The notes under the pieces: model-generated
What the model was told of the DNA's origin: nothing
The model's database searches: none
The model's input: the letters and a program-made list of their open reading frames with translations, nothing else
Shown: positions 33,060-43,500 of the stretch, in pieces
How the letters are laid out: every line of letters starts with the position of its first letter
How positions within the stretch are numbered: the stretch's first letter is position 1
Translations under genes and position numbers: made by a program
Source of the DNA: Allantophomopsis cytisporea
Taxonomy: Eukaryota > Ascomycota > Leotiomycetes > Phacidiales > Phacidiaceae
Assembly (NCBI GenBank): GCA_024752435.1
Contig: CP103023.1
Span: forward strand, 1-64,000
DNA length: 64,000 nucleotides
Reading direction: 5' to 3'

Positions 33060-35942
33060 TCAAATCCACCCACCATTAACCAATTTTGGTCGTCCAATCC
33101 TCCCTCTCAACTCCTTGCGCCGTCTCTCCACTCTCCTCTCCATTTTCCTCTCCCGCATCCCACGCCAAAGACCTTTGATCCCCACATACTCCCATCTGAG
33201 GCTGAGACCTGGAATCGTTCCTTTTCGTCTCACCACCAGGCTCGACTTCGATGTGTTTCCTTTCCTCATCGCTCTGATGTTCGTATTCGAATTCCCATTA
33301 CTATGAGTGTTCAGGTCTCTCCTTCCACCTCCACTTTGACTCCTCTTCATGCTTTGAGCCCTCTGCACGTGAGCCTCATCTCTGATAGGTAAAATAGCAA
33401 ACGTCCTCTTCCAACTTCCACTCCTCTTCACAGTGCTTCGCTCCTGACCTTCATCAGCATCAACGTCAACGCCATCCCAGAACCCACCCGGCTGCCAAAA
33501 GGGATGCAATCTGCCTGGCTCATTAGGTTTTTCCACGTCGGCCCATACCTCTTCCTCCCCATCCCCATCTCCGTTCTCATCCCCAGTAGCCCTCTCCACT
33601 TCACTTTTCTTACTGAATGTCCGCCACAAGCCTGAAGGGATAATGCTTTCGCTTCCACGCCTTCCACCAAGCGCCCGACGTAACATACTCTGTCGACGCT
33701 CTGGTGGAGAAGGGGCGAGCGGCGAGCTATAGTCGTAACCTAGCTGTCTGTTTTCTTCGGCCGATGGTGTCATAGCCGCTGGTGTGGCGAGGATGACTTT
33801 TATAGCGGGAGGCTTGGGTGCTTCACGGGGAAAGCGAAGGGGTGAGTTCTCGTCCTCTACTACAGGGTGCTGTGGATTCTCAGGAGTATGTGGTTCTGGT
33901 GGAAGAGGGACTTCGTTCAGAGCTTTGGAGACTGGAAGGGGATCGACAGGTGAGTTGTTGGTTGATGTGGAGTGGTCCACAACTGTTAAAGATTTATTCT
34001 GGTGCTGATGCATGGTGACAAGCTCAGCTTCGGAGATGGAGACCGGTGTACCGGTGGTAGCGTATGAAACGTTCGAAAAAGGTGTCATCTGAGCAGAAAG
34101 TCTTTGTCCGGACTGAGAGCTTGTTCTCTCGGCGCCATCCTTCACTCCGTCCTTTTCATTGCTTGATTCCTTCGTCCTTGTTGACGATGGTAGCTCAATT
34201 TCAATATGGGGAGTTTGAGTTGAGTTGTGAACCTTTAGCGATGCAGCAGTTAAGCTTCCAGCTCTAGACGTATTTCGACTTGTTGGAGCTGACAAGCTTG
34301 ATGTGCGGGTTGGGATCCTCGGTGCAAAATCAATAGTTCTTTGAGAAGAGCCTGCAGATTCAGAGAGCGTCCTTGTGCGTGTCGCTGGAGGATCAAAATA
34401 ACCACTGACGTTGACTTTGGATGACTGAGAAACTGGAGCGGATGTAAGCGATGCGCTTCGTTGGGTTCGACGACTACTTGTTGATCGAAGTGATGGAGTC
34501 TTGGATTTCGATGACGAACGACGTTCTGGAACCACTACTACCGGTATACTCCCATTTTCCCAGACATCCTTTCGAGACCTGACGGTAGGCGGTTTTGATT
34601 GACTTGAGGACTGAGGAGCCGGGACTTTCAATGACGTGACAGATGTCACAGGCTGGGGTGTGTGGGGCACAGATTCTTTAAGAATTCTCGAAGACTTTCT
34701 CACAAGACGAGGACCGTTGTTCGCTACAGTAGAACCACGAGTACAAGGATCAAGAGGATCCGAAACGCTTCTTAACCCAATTTGCTTCTTAGTGTGGCGC
34801 AAAGTCCTTTGCTGTTGAGGAAGGGCATCGATAACTCTCACTTCCACAATGGTCGACGTAGCAGATCGTGTGGACATCCTGGATGACCGTTTTTCGGCAG
34901 AAGTAGGAGTAGAAGGACTCTCTGGATCTTTTACGGCACTTGAGCCAGCGCTCTGTGTTAGATCCTCCCTTGATGCGCGATCTGTTAGATTTCGATCCTG
35001 TCGACGTTTGATAACCTTCTCTTGTAATGTATCTCCTCGAAGTGCACGAATGGCATTCGAAGGTGATATCTCACGATCATTGATGACTTCTTGTTTACTT
35101 TGTCTCGGTGTGATTTCTTGTGGTTCGTCCTCGCGTCGTTTCCTTACAGTAACATTCCTCATGAGATTGTCATCCCATTCCCGCTCTACCTCGCTAAATT
35201 CACCGTTACTAGATCCCCATTCCCCATCGAAGGTATCAAAATCTTCATGCACCGCAGTTCTTGGAGTTGTCACAGATTCAGTGTCCGTTCCTAAACCAAG
35301 GCCGAGTCCGACAGTTCTCTTTGTGGCGTTGTCTGAGGGTCTCTGCGAACGTGGCGATGGTCGGCTCGAAGATAGAGCAGGGCGTATCGTTGACTGTTCA
35401 TCCTCCTCGGATGCATAAGGAGTTTCACGAGCCGTCTTGAAGGAATCTGTCCGAGCTGATGATGGATAACGATCACTAGCGGGAGGTCGTAATGCGATAG
35501 GTCGGCTCGCCTTTGGAGGAGTGACATCTGGCGTTGGGGGACTTCTTTGATGAGATGGGGTACTTGGTGATACTACACTATCACTTGCTGCCACACTTTC
35601 TCGCTGCTTGGGAACATTGTTCGAACTAGCCGTTGATGATTCACGCGAATGTCTTGGAGGAGTTGGTGGCAAGGCAGAGGGTTGTAACCGTTTTGCTGTA
35701 TGCTTCAAAGTATGCGGACTTGAAGGATGCGGATTTAAAGTCGGAGACCCAGTTGCTTCGACTTTGGGGCGGGCCTGATTCAATATTGATTCGGTATTTA
35801 GTTTCAAATTTCGTGGCTTTGAATGTGTGTTTTTTGAGTCATGAGGTGATAATGGTTCTGATCGAGGGTGGGGCAGAACCTTGTGTCGTCTCAAAAGTGT
35901 CGCGCCAACGTCATTTGGACTTTGCACTTCTCTGGCGGGCAT
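33060..35942 (-). CDS. Large Ser/Thr/Pro-rich, largely disordered fungal protein
   Basis: An intronless frame of 960 residues if started at the ATG at 35942 (MPAREV...); an in-frame ATG lies 11 codons upstream. The N-terminus has an ordered-looking ATLLRRHKVLPHPRSEPL block. The long middle is Ser/Thr/Pro/Arg-rich with many SP/TP and RSxS sites, suggesting heavy phosphorylation and disorder. The C-terminus has another conserved-looking block, GRLHPFWQPGGFWDGVD, then SLRWEYVGIKGLWRGMRERKMERRVERRRKELRGRIG, a basic helix. I do not recognise a domain and cannot give a function. The uninterrupted length and motif-like ends argue for a real gene. Long antisense frames here are shadows of its Ser codons. 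Confidence 0.78.
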   Translation of the reverse strand: MPAREVQSPNDVGATLLRRHKVLPHPRSEPLSPHDSKNTHSKPRNLKLNTESILNQARPKVEATGSPTLNPHPSSPHTLKHTAKRLQPSALPPTPPRHSRESSTASSNNVPKQRESVAASDSVVSPSTPSHQRSPPTPDVTPPKASRPIALRPPASDRYPSSARTDSFKTARETPYASEEDEQSTIRPALSSSRPSPRSQRPSDNATKRTVGLGLGLGTDTESVTTPRTAVHEDFDTFDGEWGSSNGEFSEVEREWDDNLMRNVTVRKRREDEPQEITPRQSKQEVINDREISPSNAIRALRGDTLQEKVIKRRQDRNLTDRASREDLTQSAGSSAVKDPESPSTPTSAEKRSSRMSTRSATSTIVEVRVIDALPQQQRTLRHTKKQIGLRSVSDPLDPCTRGSTVANNGPRLVRKSSRILKESVPHTPQPVTSVTSLKVPAPQSSSQSKPPTVRSRKDVWENGSIPVVVVPERRSSSKSKTPSLRSTSSRRTQRSASLTSAPVSQSSKVNVSGYFDPPATRTRTLSESAGSSQRTIDFAPRIPTRTSSLSAPTSRNTSRAGSLTAASLKVHNSTQTPHIEIELPSSTRTKESSNEKDGVKDGAERTSSQSGQRLSAQMTPFSNVSYATTGTPVSISEAELVTMHQHQNKSLTVVDHSTSTNNSPVDPLPVSKALNEVPLPPEPHTPENPQHPVVEDENSPLRFPREAPKPPAIKVILATPAAMTPSAEENRQLGYDYSSPLAPSPPERRQSMLRRALGGRRGSESIIPSGLWRTFSKKSEVERATGDENGDGDGEEEVWADVEKPNEPGRLHPFWQPGGFWDGVDVDADEGQERSTVKRSGSWKRTFAILPIRDEAHVQRAQSMKRSQSGGGRRDLNTHSNGNSNTNIRAMRKGNTSKSSLVVRRKGTIPGLSLRWEYVGIKGLWRGMRERKMERRVERRRKELRGRIGRPKLVNGGWI

Positions 35943-37250
35943 TTTCAGCTGCCAGTTCGTTTGCGCGAGTAGCATGAAGTACTTTGATTTTCGAAAAAGA
36001 AAGTGCAGAAGGAAAGAGATGCAGCCTTCGATGATGCTTGATGAGTTTGAATTTTCTTCAGCGTCGGCTTCCTAGGCATCATGGTAGTGCGGCTGATGGC
36101 ATATCGAGTGAGATACCCCGGCGTCATACAACTCAATGTGGTCGATTTCGGTGGCTGGGGAATTCGTACAACTTTATCGATGGATGATGAACCGTGGGTT
36201 GGTCAGTTATTATGGGTTTGCGATATTGATACTCTAAAGACTTTGTGTGTAGGGAGAAATGAGGTTTGAATGTGACCTTCGTCGCAGTTATGAGAGGGCT
36301 GTCTCGTGTACGGGTTCGTCAGGTGTCGGCTGCAAGAGAAGGCTTGCTGCAGTGTATGTAGATGATTGATTATGCGCGAGTTGATATGTGGGGCACATTG
36401 ACTAGACGTTGAAGTTCGACAACAGAACGACGACGATGATGAGGTTTGTCGTTTGTATGAGTGAACGTTCAAACATCAAGTTTGTAAATACAGGGAAAAA
36501 TGAGATGAAAAGAGTGTTTTGGAATATGTAATATGTGGCCTTCACGTTTTCGATGGTGGATGTTGTTTGGTGGTGGTGGTGGTGGTGGTGGTGCGAAGGA
36601 GGCAGGAAATTGGTGGGGAGGCGGGGGGGCGGCGCAAAGATTGCTACTTTGACTTGCTGGCGTTGCTTGGAGGTTTGAAGTGCATGGGGCTTTTACGCAA
36701 CAAGACGGATCATTGAACGTCTCATTGGATATATCATTTGTAGGGAGAGAAGGGGATTCTCTGATGGGTAAGGACCAGGTATTACAATTGCAGTAGATGT
36801 ACAAGTATGTACCTCCGTACCTTGTGGGAAGATGATAGATGATGGATGATCAAGCGACAGCGTGCTGTGTAATTGGGGGCTTTGCGCATGCAGATACACC
36901 AAAGCAGAAGGACGAAGGGATGAAATCCGGAGGATTGTATGTACATCCATACATCGTACATACAGAGAGACAGAGAGACGGTACGAAGAGCCAACTGGTT
37001 TTGTCGGCACGAGAGAGAGGACAAGGGGACTCGGTAGTCTCCTCCAACGTAGAGAAGGGAAGGAAAAAAGTTGCAAGAGAAGAAAAGACGAAAAAAAGGG
37101 ATTGACTTCTATCAATCCCTGGTAGAACACGAGTAAATTTAAATTGATGCACACGATAGGGTGAATAACCACATCATCACCATCTCACCTGCATAATAGT
37201 CGCCCAAAATGTGCTTGGTGGCTCTATGAGAAGCAGGTCGATGTTGCACC

Positions 37251-37313
37251 GAGGGGGAAGAGGAGGAGGAAGAGGAGGAGGAGGAGGAGGAGGAGGAGGA
37301 GGAGGAGGTGGTG

Positions 37314-37345
<32 letters not shown>

Positions 37346-37385
37346 GGAGGAGGAGGAGGAGGAGGAGGTGGTGGAGGAGGTGGAG
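37251..37385. repeat. Purine tract with almost perfect 60-bp tandem duplication
   Basis: The segment is nearly pure A/G on the plus strand (GGA/GAA triplets). Bases 37261-37318 are repeated identically at 37321-37378, a 60-base period; only the last two positions of the period differ. Each unit has the order GGA/GAA, (GGA)n, then GGTGGTGGA. Such homopurine mirror-symmetric DNA can form triplex (H-DNA). Confidence 0.92.
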
Positions 37386-37492
37386 TACGCAGTCAGAGTA
37401 GATGAGAAAATCCGGTGGCTGGGTTGGGCTGGGCTGGGATGGGGGCCAACTTCTTCACCATCTAGGCGCTCTGGTCTATGAATTGACGCTGT

Positions 37493-37526
37493 GACAATGT
37501 CAATGTCAATGTCAATGTCAATGACA
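37493..37526. repeat. (TGTCAA)n hexanucleotide repeat
   Basis: About five uninterrupted TGTCAA units, ended by a variant ATGACAA. Not within a called gene. Confidence 0.9.
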
Positions 37527-38132
37527 ACCTCACCTCTCACACTGATAATGAAAATGAAAACAAAAACAAAAATAAAATACCATCATCGGTATTTTTCTGG
37601 AATACTAATCGACATGGGAAAAAAGCCTCCAATAATTACCTTTTCACTTTCTGGCAGGGAATAACCCTCGAAACATCTCGACCCCTTGAAAGCATGACCA
37701 AGCTGGTTACGTCGCCTTACAGCTTGTTGACCACTATGACGGGTGCAGATTCACCAGGTTGAGTGAGTGAGTGAGTGAGTAAGGTACCCTTAAGTAGACA
37801 GTCCACCAATCCTCAACAGTACACACACCCGTACACCAGTGCACTCATCACAGCCAGTAGACCGCTTACTGTCCACGAAGCAGGGGATGCTGATGTATGT
37901 ATGTACTTGGGTAACTAGCTGTTCACGTATGAAGGAGAAGTCAAAGGAGTCAAAAAGAGTTTGAAGGAGACAAACTTCATTGAACAGAATTGCCGTGCGC
38001 AGAAAAGAGCGTGCGTGTGAGGAGACTCAAGGAGACTCAAGGAGACGCGGACTTTTGCAGACCGCATGCACCTGAGTCTACTTTGGTGAGGATGCGAAAT
38101 GTGAAGAAGGAAGATTTTGGAGCTTGTAATTA

Positions 38133-38178
<46 letters not shown>
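38133..38178. repeat. (ATG)n trinucleotide repeat
   Basis: About 15 uninterrupted ATG/GAT triplets. On the minus strand they would read as poly-Ser or poly-Ile within a short frame, which I do not call as a gene. Confidence 0.92.
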
Positions 38179-38179
<1 letters not shown>

Positions 38180-40131
38180 AATCTAATTGATGGAAGTAAG
38201 GTGTCTGGTCTCCGTACTTGTGTCGGATTCGGCCTTTTCCATGACCTCTCGTGCTTCAGAATACCCAAGTCCAACTGATGAGTGACGAATAAGTGGGAGA
38301 GGATCATGATGTACATCTGCGGAAATTTGACTTGTATTGAAGTACAACTACATACATATATACAAGACGCACGAATATGAGTGAGTATATGTACTTACGA
38401 CAGATATGTAAGACATGCATATGTATGCAGTTCGATGGAAACATGTATTACATAGTTTATTATAATAGATATGTTTCAGGGTCAAGATTCCGTGCTGTTT
38501 GGTATCATGGTCCATATGTAAGTACTTCTCCGAAATGTTCCCCTCTGGTTCATGATCTTTGAGAACACTCCGAACCCAGTCTCTCCAATTCTTTCATCTT
38601 TTAATCTTTGGTCTTCCCTTTTTGAATCCCGTACACGAAATACAGCTAGGCTCATGTAGATATAAAAGATCTTGTTTCCCCTTGGCCTAATGGTCTCATA
38701 TAGCAGGGGAGAGGATAAGACGATAACGTGATAAGGAATGGATAAGGATTGAAAGACGATGACATCGCTGAATTCATTTCCCCCATATTATCAACGCGAT
38801 TATCAACGCTTTGACTCTTAGATACTCACAAGGTCGACTCCAGTCTCGAAGTCATCATCTCGAATCAAACCAAATGTAGGTAGCAATACTTCCATTAATC
38901 TTCGATGCGGTCGCGCACGCCTTGAGCCATGGCGAAGCTTCAAACGGTGAAGATAGAGAGATTACTCAGATACGACATTCAATTACCATTAATCATTTGC
39001 AGAGAAGAGCTCTTGCAAATCAACTCTCTTCAACTCTACGCAACTCATTACATCGTGCCTTACCTCACTCTGACTTGTTTCCCACATCGGAATTCCGTCT
39101 TCAACCACGGGGTGCTCTGTGCTTTCATCCTCCCCCATGATATTGCTAATCGTAGGCGATTAACCTTCATCATGATTATGCAACAGCATCTCCAATTCGA
39201 ATTGGACCATTGCATTACTCTCCAATTCCATTCACCGCTTGCCTAGATGAGTGAAGGTGTGAAGGGAAGAAGTGGAGTGGGCATTATGGACTTAGTCACG
39301 ATTCGGGGCATTCTGATTTCATAAATAAAGTAATAAGGTAACGAGTAAGGCGAAACTACTCTCTAGATCATGACAGATGCAGATACAGATGAGGGGTAGA
39401 AGCCTCAACTCAACCCGATTTCGTAATTCATGAATATATGAGTTCATAATGGTCCATAATGGACACATTCACGGTCTGATTAATCGAACTGAACTGTTCA
39501 TGTCACCGAATCTACAACAGGTACCCATTACTAAATAAGTCCAAAGTGCCATATCTTTGGTATCTTTTATCTTAAACCCCGCCCATCATACCTGAGGTGG
39601 TAACGGCGGAAAGTCTCACTCACCTCATACCGTACGTCGTGCTTCATCGTCCAGTATCTGATCACAGTATCAACTAAACCCTCCGTTTACATAACAACAA
39701 AGCACCACAAATAATGACAGACAGGCATTAGACATAGCATTCCCAAAGAGAAATCTACACCGCGCGACCAAGTAAAACTCTCCATTGTCCAATGGCAGAT
39801 GATTCCTGATAGCTCCTGGGCCTCTTCCAACCTGCACTGATAGCTGATTAGCTGTACACAATACACATCCAGACCTCGAAGCCCGCAACTCATACATTCC
39901 CATTGGTCCCATACCCAGCCCATACCGCACTACCCATAGCTACCCCCCCCCCCAAGCTTTCAGACAAGAGAAGAAAAAAGCTAATGCTTGTAATATTCCA
40001 ATGTCAAAACCATGACGCGGTGAAATGGCATTGGAAGGAAAGGATGAGCCGAGGGTGGTTGAAGACACCCTTCAAATAAGAGCACATCCCCATCTCAATT
40101 GTTTTCTCTTCAACAGCAATTGAACATCATC

Positions 40132-41436
40132 ATGTTGTCCAATATCTTCACCGTCGCCGGATTGGCAACTCTCGCCCTCGCGCATGGTGACCATGCTGAC
40201 CAGACTCCAATTGCCGGTCCTCACAAGTCTTTGTGGTACAACACCTTGCCTGGAGACGGTGGAACTCAGGTATGACAAGCAATTGCCTATCCAATCCTTT
40301 GATAACCAGACATCAATTCTAATGTTGACCAACTAGGCCGACTCTGTTTTCTCAGGTATCTCTACCTTTGGTCGTCTTCCATACTTCCCATGTTTGGCGA
40401 GTGATGACGTGAAGTACGACATTGCCTTCATTGGTAAGACCCCACGGTGCTAGACGGAAAGGAAAGCATCAATTGACTCTCTTCAGGTGCTCCATTCGAC
40501 ACTGGAACTTCCTACCGCCCAGGAGCCCGTTTCGGCCCATCAGGAATCCGTCAAGGATCCCGCCGTCTCAATCTCTACGGAGGATACAACGTCCCCCTCG
40601 ACACCAACCCATTCAACAGCTGGGCAACCGTCATCGACTGCGGCGACATCCCAGTAACCTCATACGACAACGAATGGGCCCTCCACCAGATCGAGGAAGG
40701 CCACAACAGCATTCTGTCTCGCGCGCCAGCCACCGACGCAAAGAAGAAGGGTCCATCCAAGCACGGCAAGACTCTCCCACGAGTCATCACTCTGGGCGGC
40801 GACCACACCATCACCCTCCCGCTCCTCCGCTCCATGAACAGGGCCTACGGCCCCATCACCGTCATCCACTTCGACTCGCATCTCGACACGTGGAAGCCCA
40901 AGGTCTTCGGTGGAGCGCCTTCCAAGATCGCCTCCATCAATCACGGCACATACTTCTACCACGCTGCGCAGGAGGGCCTGCTTGCCAACGACACCAACAT
41001 CCACGCCGGCATCCGCACGACGCTCAGTGGACCATCGGACTACGAGAACGACGGCTACTGTGGCTTTGAGATTGTTGAGGCTCGTGAGATCGACACCATT
41101 GGTATGGATGGTATCATCAAGAAGATCCATGCCCGTGTTGGTCATGACAAGCCTGTCTACCTCTCTATTGATATCGATACTCTTGACCCGGCTTTCGCTC
41201 CTGCTACTGGTACCCCAGAGACTGGTGGATGGTCTACTCGTGAACTGAGAACTCTCTTGAGAGGACTCGAGGGCATTAACCTTGTTGCGGCTGATGTTGT
41301 TGAGGTCGCTCCGGCTTATGATACCAATGCTGAACACACGACCATGGCAGCTGCTGATGCACTCTATGAGGTCATGAGTTTGATGGTCAAGAAGGGACCA
41401 TTGAGCAAGATGGTTGAGGAAATTGAGGAGTTGTAA
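40132..41436 (+). CDS. Agmatinase-family ureohydrolase with signal peptide
   Basis: Three exons, 40132..40269, 40337..40433 and 40487..41436, give 394 residues (introns 40270-40336 and 40434-40486). Residues 1-17 form a signal peptide (MLSNIFTVAGLATLALA). The ureohydrolase core has all manganese ligands: His185 in GGDHT, Asp208/His210/Asp212 in DSHLD, and Asp307/Asp309 in SIDIDTLDP; FDTGTSYRPGARFGP and GTPETGGWS are agmatinase-type. The reaction hydrolyses agmatine (or a related guanidino compound) to an amine plus urea. A secreted form implies action on external or cell-wall-space substrate; this subgroup is known in fungi. The neighbouring amino-acid permease fits nitrogen scavenging (inference). 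GC-rich, codon-optimised look. Confidence 0.92.
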
Positions 41437-41795
41437 GCGTGTTATGTTATGATATGATGGGATGATATGATGGAATGGGATGAGATGATTAGTGGAGTTG
41501 GGGCCCGACTGTATGTATCTATTGAATATATCCACTGTAAAGATTTCATCTATATGCATCATTGTAATTGTGAGCTCAACAACAATTGAAATGTTATCAT
41601 CAATGCATCATATCACAGACAGGCGGAAAGCACAACTCAATCAATAGATTAAACAATAAAATTTCCTTTTTAACGCCATCTGCAACCATCCCATCTATAT
41701 CATCTAAGTCATCTAAACGCCCACATCAAACCAGCTCTATCCAAACCCGCACCTATGCTCGACCAAAACCATTCCGCTAAAAGAACAAATGCATC
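41437..41795. other. Convergent 3' intergenic region
   Basis: Lies between the 3' ends of the agmatinase (+) and permease (-) genes; an ATGATATG-type short repeat is present at about 41,446-41,480. No gene. Confidence 0.5.
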
Positions 41796-43500
41796 TTAAG
41801 ACAACCAGGCCCCAACCTTCCCCAAGAATGTGGTAGGAATCGTAGTCTCCCAGACCATAGCATCGCACTCCAAACGACCAGTCTCAATATCTGCGTCAAG
41901 AGGGTGAACCCGATGAGTTTTGCAGATCAATTTGTGGCCGAAAAAGAGCACGACGAACAAAATAACACTGACATATGCTACGAAGAATTCGCTGGTATTC
42001 CATGGCATGAAGGCAGTGAATCCTTGAGTAAGGATGATAAGGACGTTGAAGAAGAGACCGTACCAGGCAAAGAATGGCTGCCAGAGTGCCTTGTATGGGA
42101 GGGTGTCGCGGTGAATATTGCGGGCCTTGAGTACGCGCATGAAGGCAATGTGGGTGCCGTTAATACATGCCCAGGAGATGAAGCCTGCTACTCCAGTGAT
42201 GTTCATGAGCCAATCGAAAACAGTTGAGCCACTGTTGGAAAGGTTGAGGAAGCCGAGGAGACCGAATGCTGCGGTGAAAGCAACGGCGTAATACGGGACT
42301 CCGCCACGAGATGTATGTGTGAAGAAGCGAGGAGCAAATCCTTCTTGACTGAGACCAAGGACAATTCGAGAGCCGGAATAGACGTTCGAGTTAGCAGCTG
42401 AGAGCACGACGAAGAGGAGGATGGCGTTGATGAGGCCCGGAAGAGTCTTCACTCCTGCAAGTTTGGCTGCAATAACAAATGGTGAGGCGGTGGCGTTGGT
42501 TTTGTCGGAGAGAAGATCCTCGTTGTCGTATGGAACAAGAAGGCCAATGAAGAAGATGGTGAAGACGAAGAAGAAGAGAATACGAATGAAGGTCTTGCGA
42601 ATAGCGGCTGGAACGTTTTTTCTTGGATTCTCAGTCTCTCCTGCTGCAACACCGACAAGTTCTGTGCCCTGGTAAGAGAAACCTGCTTGGATGAGAACGG
42701 CCCAGAAACCAACGAATTTGGCAAGAGCTGGGTTATCAGTGACAAGGTATTCAGCAAACGCGCCTGGGTGGTGCCAGTTATGGAAACCCAAGTAGCCCTC
42801 TTGACCAGCGCCAGCATCAATGCAGATACCAAAGATGAGGAATCCAATGACAGTGATAACCTTGATTGTAGCGAACCAAAACTCAACTTCGCCGTAGAAG
42901 GAGACGGGAAGGAAATTTATGGAGGTAATGACGGCCCAGAACACACCCACGAAGATGCCAATGGAAAGATCTGGCGCCCAGTATTGGATGATAAGGCCGC
43001 TCGCCGTTAGTTCGAGCGCGTATGTAATCGCCCACGAGAACCAGTAGATCCAACCCATAGCGAATCCGAGGGACGGGTGAACGATGCGACTGGCATATGA
43101 GGTGAAAGCACCGGCGATTGGAATGTATGTAGCCATCTCTCCGAGGGACATCATGACGGAGTAGACAATGGTACCGACAAAGGCATAAGCAATGAGAGCT
43201 CCCGCTGGGCCGGATGTCGCGATAGCTGAACCACTTCCGATGAAGAGACCTGTTCCAATTGTCCCACCTTGACATGTTAGTGAGTCAATTGACAATGGAA
43301 CGCGGGGTAGACATACCAATTGCAATCATCTGAAGATGACGACTCTTGAGTCTTCTCTGCAATTGAGGAAGACCCACGACCTCCTCACTCTTCTCAAGAT
43401 CCTGGCTGGAACGTTTCGAGTTCCATGATCCTTCAACATTGACTGTATCGACAGTGGTCTTCTCGGCGACCTTAGTGATAGCATCTTCGGTGGGAGCCAT
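41796..43500 (-). CDS. Amino-acid permease (fungal YAT family, APC superfamily)
   Basis: Exons 43500..43317 and 43267..41796 (intron 43268-43316, GTATGT...CAAG) give 551 residues. A hydrophilic cytosolic N-terminus of ~50 residues leads into LQRRLKSRHLQMIAIGGTIGTGLFIGSGSAI, the diagnostic start of helix 1. About twelve membrane segments follow, with SFYGEVEFWFATIKV and FSYQGTELVGVAAGETENPRKNVP as YAT-family signatures. It imports amino acids across the plasma membrane by proton symport; specificity is not readable. The junction falls inside the GGTIGTG motif and restores it, confirming the intron. Intact. Confidence 0.93.

Larger units (their letters stand above)
35943..40131. other. 4.2-kb gene-free stretch rich in microsatellites
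   Basis: Lies between the 5' ends of the divergent Ser-rich protein gene and agmatinase gene. It contains (GGT)n at 36569-36592, a G-rich run at 36611-36633, the purine tract at 37251-37385, (TGTCAA)n at 37493-37526, (GAGT)n at 37760-37780, three 10-bp 'ggagactcaa' units at 38021-38046, and (ATG)n at 38133-38178. Open frames here encode only homopolymers. No gene was recognised; a long untranslated leader or a non-coding transcript cannot be excluded. Confidence 0.6.

Noticed and set aside
33784..35418. Long plus-strand frames antisense to the Ser-rich protein (e.g. 34,849-35,418)
   Set aside because: They are shadows of Ser/Arg codons in the 960-residue minus-strand gene and have no domain.
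37139..37540. Minus-strand frame with long poly-Ser
   Set aside because: Generated by the purine tract; no start context or flanking coding signal.
38929..39246. 105-residue plus-strand frame
   Set aside because: No domain, signal peptide or plausible promoter; composition matches non-coding flanks.
40660..41562. 300-residue minus-strand frame antisense to agmatinase
   Set aside because: The plus strand encodes a complete enzyme with all metal ligands. The antisense frame has no family motif.
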